From Massariosphaeria phaeospora (Eukaryota; Ascomycota; Dothideomycetes; Pleosporales): 64,000 nt of DNA. The notes under the pieces were generated by a model. That model made no database searches. It saw nothing but the letters and a program-made list of their open reading frames with translations, and was not told the origin of the DNA. The translations under genes were made by a program, and so were the position numbers. Location: the NCBI GenBank assembly GCA_011032825.1, contig JAADJZ010000031.1, positions 62,001 through 126,000 of the forward strand, given 5' to 3'. This document shows, one piece after another, positions 21,450-29,229 of this stretch (the stretch's first letter is position 1; every line of letters begins with the position of its first letter).

Positions 21450-22301
21450 TTACAATCCCCTGCCCCATTGTTGAAGCGGCGATTTCCACGCCCCCTCTTC
21501 CCTCCACAGCAACACCCGTGAGTCAACTCCATCCACCTCGCTCAGCGCCCACAGCAAATCCCTTAACGGCCCAAACACCATCTCCATTCTCGCGATCCGC
21601 TCTCGGCTTTCTCTCACGATCGTTCGATCGCTTTCGCGCTCAGCTTCCGGCACGCCCAAGGTTTCCAGCACCTCGTCGATATCCCCATCGTACATCCAAC
21701 CTCCCTCGTTCGAGTCCTTCCCCTCATAGCAAACATACTCCTCTATCTCGTAATGGTCTTTGTCCGTATAGCGGCGGACCTCTCCCGCATATCGGCTGAC
21801 CCCCGTATAGTGTCTATAGTCTTTGTTCTCGTGCACAACGTACACGAGCAGGTGCCCGTAGTGCGCAGCGATGTCCTTCTCTATGAACTTGCCCGCGCAC
21901 AGATCAACGAGCAGCGCGCTGATATACTCGAGCCTGAACACTAGGCGCGTCTCGATCTTCGCCAAACAATAATGGACGACCCGGAAAGCTTCCATTTTCT
22001 CGTCGCGGATGCCGTGTTGCTCTCTGAATTCCCGGATCGCGCCTTTGCGGGCTTCGTCGGTGGGTGGGGGACTGCGGGCTGATCGTGTCGATGCACGAGT
22101 ACTGTTTACGCTTTCTCGTAGCTTGACTAGAGCATCTTGTACGGGCTGGTGGGATTGATATTTGTCGACCCGCAACACTTTCTCGGCCATCCAGTCGAAG
22201 CATGCTGGTATATAGTGTGGACCGCAGGTTCTCGTGACGTGGTGGATGAGCGATCCCTGCTGGACGATGTCCTGGCTGGGTGGTTCGAAGTCCATCTCCA
22301 A
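21450..22301 (-). CDS. tandem-array paralogue A, unknown function, 283 aa
   Basis: Single-exon frame. Predicted mostly helical, with no signal peptide or TM segment. Residues about 25-70 hold the N-terminal family block (P-A-C-F-D-W then a K-Y and A-L-V-K-L-R-E-S). A central helical part follows (F-R-L-E-Y-I-S-A-L-L). The C-terminal family motif is W-M-Y-D-G-D-I-D-E-V-L-E-T-L-G-V-P-E, then a charged helix ending R-D-L-L-W-A-L-S-E-V-D. The motif recurs in the four genes to the right at the same relative place. The gene lies between two inverted MITE copies. It appears intact and is one of the three undamaged members. Function unknown; an intracellular helical adaptor is only one possibility. 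Confidence 0.7.
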   Translation of the reverse strand: MEMDFEPPSQDIVQQGSLIHHVTRTCGPHYIPACFDWMAEKVLRVDKYQSHQPVQDALVKLRESVNSTRASTRSARSPPPTDEARKGAIREFREQHGIRDEKMEAFRVVHYCLAKIETRLVFRLEYISALLVDLCAGKFIEKDIAAHYGHLLVYVVHENKDYRHYTGVSRYAGEVRRYTDKDHYEIEEYVCYEGKDSNEGGWMYDGDIDEVLETLGVPEAERESDRTIVRESRERIARMEMVFGPLRDLLWALSEVDGVDSRVLLWREEGAWKSPLQQWGRGL

Positions 22302-22578
22302 GACGTGGAAGGCGAAGGCGGAGGCGAAGGTAGAATCGAGGTCGAAGCCGAGTATTGCTGTATAGTGTAGGTCGGACAGATATTCTTTGGAAACTTGGTG
22401 GTTGGCTGGTAGGGTAATGCAAAATGTATAGGATTGTCATAGTTATTGTGTTGTAGGTTGAAGGTTCGAGGTCTGCGAAGTGTTTATACGTCAAGGTGGG
22501 TGGAGGGTGACTGCGATTTAGGATTGACTCGTTGAAGAGCGAGTCAATGATGACTATCAGCGAGGTATGTGACTGCGA

Positions 22579-22756
22579 CACCCCCGTGCATTAATTCGTG
22601 TCCGCTAAAGTTTTATAGTACATTACCTAGTATACTAGATACAATAAGGCTTTGTAAAGATAAAAGTAGGCTATCCAGCTATTGCTAGAATTTCTTATAC
22701 TGTCAAGAGTTCCCTAAAGTTATCACAAATCGGACACGGATTCATGCATGGGGGTG
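22579..22756 (+). mobile_element. MITE-like element, 178 bp, with 26-bp inverted ends
   Basis: Terminal inverted repeats at 22579-22604 (starting CACCCCCGTGCATTAATTCG) and 22731-22756 match at about 22 of 26 positions. GCGA flanks both ends (22575-22578 and 22757-22760) as a possible target duplication. The interior is AT-rich with no frame. A related copy lies in reverse orientation at about 21128-21290. Confidence 0.75.
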
Positions 22757-22962
22757 GCGACTCAATATTGTTACGTCAAGGTTGGATTTATTATTGATGA
22801 AAGGTAGTCGCAGGCTCGCAGCATCGTAAGATCGGCGATTAATCCAATTCATCCATATTCAAACTAACTATGTACATGCCATGCATCAGAGCTGCAGAGA
22901 ACCACAACGTCAGTCCGTAACTTCTTAGCTATTCGAACAGATCCAAGCTAAGTACATAGCAT

Positions 22963-23817
22963 CTATCCAGATTCCAAACCAAAGTCATGTGTCACATCAA
23001 GATCCTCGGGATCCTCGCAATCCTCGAGATCCTCGCAATTTTCGGGGTCCTCGTACTCCTCCAACGAGACAAGAGGGTGATGATATGTCAACTTCCGATA
23101 ATTGACCCCATCCACCGCACCCATCTCCACGAACAACCGTTGCAAAGAATTAGCCACTGGCTCCAATATCCTCAAGCGCTCTCGAACTCCGCAAATATAA
23201 GTCCTCTTGGCCTCCTTATCCGCCTCCGGCACTTCCAGGATATCCAGCATGTCACCAATGTCGCAGCCAAACATCTAAGACGTGTCGGCGTTAGTGGCAA
23301 GGTGTTGGGAATAATCCTGCGTGTAATTGACTGCATTGTAGAGATCCCCGTGTAGTTGATCGATATAGTCGTCGGCCGTCCGAGCTGGGTAATCCGCCGA
23401 GAATGGCGCTGCTAGTAGCTCCATGCAGTACACCAGTCCTTTGTCCGTCTCCGACAGCTCCTTTTCCACACATGCAAGGGATTTCTCTTTATTCTTCTCG
23501 TGGAAGGCCCTGATATCACTGGTGCAGCTTTCACGTTGGTGTGTCGGCAGAGAAGTGCGTGGTTGCGTCGGAGTGTGAGCCATGTTTTCGCTCTCTTTGC
23601 TTGCGATCTCTTTGAAGTTGGCCAAAGACGCTTGGGTTGACGGCTTGGATTTGTATTGTTTCATTGCAGTAAGGTTGTTCTCCATGAGGTTGAGGAACGT
23701 CGATAGATATTCGGGGTTGTCGCTTGCACTGTATGCCTGCGCAATTCGTAAAGGGCGGTAAAGGATGTTCATGGCGGGGAGACTATTTGCGTGTTTGGGG
23801 GGGTTTTCGTCGTGCAT
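22963..23817 (-). pseudogene. tandem-array paralogue B, in-frame TAG at the conserved Trp
   Basis: One frame of 285 codons from Met 23817, broken only by TAG at 23275-23277. On the C-terminal side the frame resumes with M-F-G-C-D-I-G-D-M-L-D-I-L-E-V-P-E, the family motif; in A, C and E the residue before this Met is Trp, so TGG-to-TAG is the simplest reading. Downstream come the charged helix and an acidic tail encoded by short direct repeats (GATCCTCG units, 23000-23050). Alternative: a CACTAAC branch point and TCTTAG acceptor immediately precede the Met, so the TAG could be intronic. The best upstream donor (GTCAAT, 57 nt before) is weak, and removing 57 nt keeps frame. A TATA-like TTTATATGG is at 23905. 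Confidence 0.6.
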
Positions 23818-24474
23818 TGTGTGTGGAGTTTCGGAAAGTGTTGATGGTTCACTGATTGAGTGTGAAGAGAAGAGGAAGGCACGCCGCACGACGACCGCGA
23901 GGAATTTATATGGCAAGGACTGTGACTGTAGCGTGTACTGAAGCAAGCGAAACTGAATCGTCAGAGATGACTGCTGTCCAAAACGACTAGCCCTGGCAAA
24001 GACTCACAGCCTTCTCCAGAGTCACATCGGAGTCACGCCTGCGCGGTACGTCAGAAGTCGAACAAATGACGACAATGCCCTCAGCAGTCGATACCTTGTC
24101 GGTTCACTTTGAATATGTAACGAGAAAGCGGAGAAGAGACAAAAGTTCGTTTAATGAAAGTGGTTGGATTAAATACAGGAAAGGAGATAAAGCAGAACGC
24201 TCAAACCAGAAACACATGACAACTATCTATATACATAATTCAACCGTAAACTCCAACCCGAGGTGAAAGAAAGTCCTATCTTCTACCCTTCGTACCCTAC
24301 CTACAGTGCCTGATGAAATTCCTGCGGGAGGCGTTTCTAGCACAGTCTGAGTTGATGAAGAGACCCATTCAGATTGGACTTTGCCGACGATTGGATCTGC
24401 TGTACGAGTCAGTATGCGGGTTGACGGAGGCGGGAGACGGAGTATGGCTTACACTGGAAGGACTCGGCGATGAA
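23818..24474. promoter_or_regulatory. intergenic region between paralogues B and C
   Basis: Holds the B core promoter block TTTATATGGCAAGG (23905-23918) and two GAGTCA sites (24019-24024 and 24030-24035). The rest is the 3' flank of C. No additional gene seen; a plus-strand frame at 24313-24546 is the antisense of C's end. Confidence 0.45.
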
Positions 24475-25074
24475 CTAGATGATGGTCGCGTCGGTCTCGC
24501 CGATCTGCTCTGCTCGGGTATCGATGGCATGTACTCTTCGGAGTAAGTCACGCACTGCACTCGCGACAGGCCTTACTCTTACTACCGCCGCTCGCAGATC
24601 CTCCAACTTCCTACGTTTTTCATCTCTGTCCTTGTCTTCAACTTTCAGCTCCGTCAAAACCTCCTCCACGTCATAGGATATCATCCAAGTCTCAAAATTA
24701 TTCCGTGCACCCCTAATTTTGCCCACTCTATAACCTCTTCTATCCGAGGTTGAGAGCTCATCATGGAAGAACTTTATGGCGCGGATTTTGGATTTAACTG
24801 AGTTGTTCAGCACTTGAAGGAGGCTTTCGATGGGTCCTTTGCCGAACTCAGTTGCCTGTTTGGGATATTGCTCAATGGAGGATTTGGCATCGGAGCTAGA
24901 ACTGAATGAGATTTCTCCAAAGTAGCTTCGTTTCAGCCTTGCTACATATTGCTGGACCGTGAAATCGTTCTTGTATCTCTCGTTGTTCATGACTTGGTTT
25001 TGGATAGATTCGATCCACTGAGGCACATCGCCGAGAGTCGATCCGGCCGGCACATCTCTTTTCGTCGAGGTCAT
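24475..25074 (-). CDS. tandem-array paralogue C, 199 aa
   Basis: Single-exon frame from Met 25074; the frame is open further upstream to 25317, but that extension runs through the TATA box and promoter repeat, so the inner Met is preferred. The N-terminal block (W-I-E-S-I-Q-N-Q-V, then Q-Y-V-A-R-L-K) and the central F-F-H-D-E-L helix precede the C-terminal motif W-M-I-S-Y-D-V-E-E-V-L-T-E-L-K-V-E-D, then a basic helix (K-R-R-K-L-E-D-L-R) and R-D-L-L-R-R-V-H-A-I-D. This is the cleanest version of the motif and a good query for profile searches. No signal peptide or TM. Function unknown. Confidence 0.7.
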   Translation of the reverse strand: MTSTKRDVPAGSTLGDVPQWIESIQNQVMNNERYKNDFTVQQYVARLKRSYFGEISFSSSSDAKSSIEQYPKQATEFGKGPIESLLQVLNNSVKSKIRAIKFFHDELSTSDRRGYRVGKIRGARNNFETWMISYDVEEVLTELKVEDKDRDEKRRKLEDLRAAVVRVRPVASAVRDLLRRVHAIDTRAEQIGETDATII

Positions 25075-25188
25075 CGTTGAGGTAATGTAGTGAGGCTGAT
25101 AATTTGTGTGCAAGTATGGATCTTGAGGTTCGGGAAAGTGGTTCGGGAAAGAGTGTGAAGAGCTTTGGGGAAGTGCGTACCAGAGAGA

Positions 25189-25361
25189 TTTATATGTGTT
25201 AGTGTGACTCCAGAATATGACTCCGCGAACACTCACATCGAGGCGACCATAACACGGTACGTGACTCGACCAAACCCAAAGAACTGACTCCAAAAGATTG
25301 TGGACATGACTCCGCAAACACTCACATCGAGATGACTATGACGCGATATGTCTGACTCGAC
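25189..25361 (-). promoter_or_regulatory. promoter of paralogue C: TATA block and two 57-bp upstream repeats
   Basis: TTTATATGTGTTAG (25189-25202; TATA on the minus strand) is followed upstream by TGACTC at 25205. Two direct copies of a 57-bp unit (about 25215-25270 and 25305-25361), each starting ATGACTCCGC and holding ACACTCACATCGAG and TGACTCGACC, carry further TGACTC sites at 25218, 25262, 25285, 25307 and 25353. TGACTC is the core of AP-1/Gcn4-type (CpcA) sites. Related units lie upstream of D and E. Confidence 0.6.
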
Positions 25362-25562
25362 CAGACTCATCAGCTTAGAGAGTGACACCGCTAGAACGTT
25401 GTCAAGATATGTTCGTTGAGAGGATTTCAGGTGTAATAAAGAGATAATCATTAAGGAAACTAAGAGAGTACAGAAACAACAACAAAAGTAATCAAATACA
25501 CGCAAGTAGCCCATTGAAACACCCCAATAAACAGATACAAAAGAAAAGAAAAGAACCCCGTT

Positions 25563-26371
25563 TCAACGCCATACTGTATCCGCTATAGGAGTTAGTGTGT
25601 TTACGAAGGAAGAAGTTCGAGAGCATTTACCTGACGCTGGTAGATCTGGGCGATTGACTAGCCCGCGGTTTCCGGTTGCTGCAGCTCTGTCTGCGTCGTC
25701 CAACTTCTTCATCGTCAGGAGAAGCACATGGAGCGTGTGCACCACCGACTTCAGCTTTATCCGGTAGTTTCGCAAGTCCGTGAGATCCCTTCGCTGTTTG
25801 GCCTTGTCTTCATCGTCAATCTGGAACGCACCCAGAACCTCCTCGACGTCATGCTCCAAGGCCCAACCGACTAGCGATTCCCGTTCTTCTGACATAGCAT
25901 TCTGCAGAGATTCCAGAATTTTTCGATTCTAGGCACTTTGTTCTCAGCCAGCGCAAAATGTGCCGCGATATATTCGAGCTCGAGGATTATGCAGCGCTCG
26001 TCGAATATCATCTTGAGAAGGAGCATGTCGATGGGCTTGCGGTCTTTCATGATATCTTTTGTTGTTTCTTTGAGGGACAGGGACGGTAGGTCATGTGTCG
26101 GTGGAGTATATTCAAGGTACGCCTCATCTGATGGTCGAGTAACGGAAGTCCTCGTCCAGGTTTGTTTGGGGGTTTCAGGTCCAAAGATGTCCAGCAGCTT
26201 TTGTGGGGCCAACCTGATAGAGGGTTCGTTCAGGTGTCTGGAGACCGTTTCAATATTGTTCCGGACAAATATGAGATATTTCAGCACACGGCTTGGATTT
26301 CGAGCTGGAAGTTCCTCTCGAATTAACCCCCTCCGTACGATATTGATATGCATGATAGTGTCTACTCTCAC
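25563..26371 (-). pseudogene. tandem-array paralogue D, single-base frameshift
   Basis: The N-terminal part reads from Met 26371 through E-L-E-Y-I-A-A-H-F-A-L-A-E-N-K-V-P to about 25920. The C-terminal part lies in another frame and includes V-G-W-A-L-E-H-D-V-E-E-V-L, the family motif. The frames meet at a T5 run (25919-25923); one more base there would join them into a continuous helix with good heptad spacing, and no splice donor is found upstream in the window examined. A real 48-nt intron near the end (25630-25583, GTAAAT donor, CTAAC branch, TATAG acceptor) joins 25631 to 25582 in frame and gives a short last exon ending at 25563. So splicing is preserved while the frame is broken; a sequencing error in the homopolymer is also possible. 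Confidence 0.65.
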
Positions 26372-26490
26372 GACAATATAGGGAATGCTTTCGTTCTATA
26401 GACGTAAACTGGAATGTGAAGTCGATTCGGTATTCGAGAATTGTGTTTCGAGGGAGAGTGGTAAAGAGGTACTACGAAGTACGCACCTAG

Positions 26491-26599
26491 ATTATATATA
26501 TGTTAGCAGGACTCTTCATAACCGCATGTATGACAGCAGGGTTGTCTGATTCTGGTACACTCACACCAAGATAACTACGCTATGCGTGACTCAACCCGA
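26491..26599 (-). promoter_or_regulatory. promoter of paralogue D: TATA block and one family upstream repeat
   Basis: ATTATATATATGTTAG (26491-26506) matches the C block, and GAAGTACGCACC just left of it matches GAAGTGCGTACC beside the C block. About 26557-26599 is a diverged copy of the C upstream unit (ACACTCACACCAAGAT, then GCGTGACTCAACC). TGACTC is at 26587-26592. Confidence 0.55.
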
Positions 26600-26752
26600 C
26601 TCACCCACCTCTTCAGCGTCACACTGTGAGTGGTACCGGCAGGCGTCAAGACTGGTCTTGTTGAAGTATGACGCAAGAACAGCATGACGAGAAGTATTAT
26701 GACTTGAAGGAAATAAGCATAAAGTGACTCAAAACATAAGAGACAGAATCAC

Positions 26753-27526
26753 TCAAATGCCAACATCTTCGTCCACGCTGGAGCGCCGCAGCCAACTTTC
26801 CCGAAGCTTCAACGCCGCAGCCATTTCCGCCTCCTGCTTTCGCTCAGCCTTGTGCTCAGCCTCTCTCTTGACCTTTCGAACCTGCACCCGCACCACCTCT
26901 TCCCGCAAGCGGCTCAGCGCTCCCAAAGCCATCCTCATCCTCCTCAGTAGCTCCTGCATATGTATCCACTCCATCGCCAAGTCTTGTTTATCCACAGCAT
27001 CGTCGACGCCCAACTCCGCTAAAACATCCAGGACCTCGCGGTCCTGCATCCAAGAAGCGGCAAACTGATGGTAGGTGTGTATTGCATCGTCGACAGGAGC
27101 TGCCAGCAGCGCATTCCTCACGTCGTTGTTGATCCTGTCTTCTTTTGGTGGTGTTGCGCACCATTCGAAAAGGTAGAATATGGCCAGGGCCATGAAGTGC
27201 ATCGTGCGCATGACCTTCTCGTAGGGCGCGGGGAACTTGTAGCTTAATCGTAGATTGGCAACGTGGTTTACTGGTCTTGTGTACTCGTTGTAGCGGTGCG
27301 TGCTCTCTCGCAGCTCCGCCAAAGCCCTGTACGACCCCCCCTTCTCTTTGATTTTATCGCAGATTCTTGTGACCGCCTTTTGTAGACGGATCGGTGCAAA
27401 GCAGTGGTATGGCGAATCTGGCTTGAGGAGTTGTTCCAGGTGATTCATGCAGGCTGCGCGGTCGCTTTCGTTGAGGTGGTCGTTACTCCGTTTCAAGAAG
27501 ACGACCTTGAATGACGGGAAGTCCAT
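26753..27526 (-). CDS. tandem-array paralogue E, 257 aa
   Basis: Single-exon frame from Met 27526 (M-D-F-P-S-F); an open extension to 27652 was rejected because it is rich in Thr/Ser and the family block begins after the inner Met. The N-terminal block has a Cys/Phe start and A-L-A-E-L-R-E-S, close to A-L-V-K-L-R-E-S of paralogue A. The central helix is hydrophobic (H-F-M-A-L-A-I-F-Y-L-F-E-W). The C-terminal motif S-W-M-Q-D-R-E-V-L-D-V-L-A-E-L-G-V-D-D is followed by a strongly basic/acidic helix (K-R-E-A-E-H-K-A-E-R-K) that may form a coiled coil. Looks intact. Function unknown. Confidence 0.7.
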   Translation of the reverse strand: MDFPSFKVVFLKRSNDHLNESDRAACMNHLEQLLKPDSPYHCFAPIRLQKAVTRICDKIKEKGGSYRALAELRESTHRYNEYTRPVNHVANLRLSYKFPAPYEKVMRTMHFMALAIFYLFEWCATPPKEDRINNDVRNALLAAPVDDAIHTYHQFAASWMQDREVLDVLAELGVDDAVDKQDLAMEWIHMQELLRRMRMALGALSRLREEVVRVQVRKVKREAEHKAERKQEAEMAAALKLRESWLRRSSVDEDVGI

Positions 27527-27710
27527 GGAGAATGACGATGTGGTTGAGTCGCTTGCTTGAGCGGTGTGCGAATATGTAGTGGTATAGACAGTAATCGATA
27601 CTAGTCCTTGAGTCGAGTGCTTCCGTATCCGCAATAAAACCCGAACTTCCATGAACGATTTACGCCCAACAACCAGTGAATCGCTCCCGTGAAGGCGGTA
27701 TTCAAGTCTT

Positions 27711-27889
27711 CAAATACGTTAGCATGACTCCCCACACCACCGTGAATATTGACTCAGTGCACACTCACACTCATCGTCACATCCACGACTCATCGTGAGG
27801 TCCTAACGAGTCAGCAAATGTAACTGCTCACTCGACTCACACGCATCGATTCACACATTGACTCACCTGCCGAACGACACACCGAGTCA
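27711..27889 (-). promoter_or_regulatory. promoter of paralogue E with TGACTC sites
   Basis: CAAATACGTTAG (27711-27722) is a weaker form of the family TATA block, followed by TGACTCC as in C. TGACTC or GAGTCA occurs at 27725, 27750, 27808, 27859 and 27884, and ACACTCACACTCATCG near 27760 echoes the family upstream unit. Confidence 0.5.
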
Positions 27890-29229
27890 ATGCACGCGGC
27901 GTAACCCCAGAACCTCACCACCTACACAACTGACTGGTCATCATCAATACCGCACCAGCGAAGCTCTTGACCCCAAACTCACCGCCAGCGTCCTTCACCC
28001 CCCTTCCCCACAAAACCCCAGCCTCGACCACCACCCCCTCACCCTTCCTTCCTCCCACACAAACCCCCCACACAACCCCCGGCCCTACATAAACCCTCAA
28101 ACCACCACCCCCCGTCTCATAAAACGAATTCCTCCATCGACCTCCAAGCCATAACCCGCGACGCGCGCACGCCCTCGCCCGCACGCAGTCCAAACCCCTC
28201 TCCCCCTCCTATATCCACCAAAGCCCCTCCCCCTTCCCCTCCCCATCCCCCTCGCTCCCCTAACGAACCCCCTCCTCCTCGCTCACCCTCCTCCACGCAG
28301 CCCAGCCCCAGCCCCAGCTCCGAATCCGCCGAAGCCGGCGAAACCACCGAAACCACCAAGCAGCAGCAGCAGAATACAGCCGGGGAAGACGACGACAGCA
28401 GCGCGAGTAGTAGGCGCAGCGTGGATGTGGATGAGTGGATGCGGTGGGTTTATTGGGGGTAGGTGTGAGGGTGAGCGTGAAGTGCTGCGAGCTAGCGGCT
28501 AGTACATCAAAAACTCGCAATTGAAAAAGGACACAACTAATCGAATTGAACTGCCTACCTACCATCTACCCACTGCGCTCTCACCCCGCTACACCAAGTA
28601 AGCCCCGTAATCGATTCCCCCTCTTTAGAAATAATAAGGCGGTGCATCTTCCGGTCCGGTCCGGGTTAAGTTCCTCTACGGCGTGCACCACTTATATATA
28701 ACGCCCTGCTTGCTTGCTATGCTGATCCCGCTGTGAAGTGTTATAACTTCATCTAACCTGACCTGATTTGACTTGACATGATCAACTGAATACAAACAAC
28801 ATACTATACATATAAATACGGTCCGGAAGTGAACAACGGCCCCTCGTCGTCGTCGTCGTCGTTCTCTTGTGGTCGTCACCAGTGTTGTAGTGCGCTTGCA
28901 AAGCGTTCTTGCGTTCCGGTCTCCACCTTTCTTCTATCGCTTTTCGAAAACCATGCGTCGAGTGGATTCCGCGCCGAAGCTTGTTCGCTACTGTCAAGAG
29001 GTGCGCATTCTGGCCGTTGGCGCAGTGTGCGTGTGCTGTTCCTTGCGGTGGTGTGGGCAGGTCGCGCGGCTCCGGAGACAGACACGTGTTGCCTTTGGAC
29101 GACGAGCTCGATGACCATGGACAACGCGATGACGAGCCCTGTGTACACCGCGCACGACCCTATGGACTTCCGATTAAGCGGTCTTTCCGCCGCCGAAAAG
29201 CGTTGTGTGAATGATCTTCCATCTAGCAC
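27890..29229. other. biased intergenic tract with a proline-rich open frame
   Basis: A plus-strand frame without an obvious start is open from about 28112 to a TAG at 28460-28462. It would encode a Pro/Ser-rich stretch, a run of four Gln, an acidic patch and a Trp-rich end (D-E-W-M-R-W-V-Y-W-G). It may be a last exon or an artefact of C-rich DNA. A CGT run is at about 28846-28863. Frames at 28829-29362 and 28876-29229 overlap the VPS54 end or lack motifs. Confidence 0.3.
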
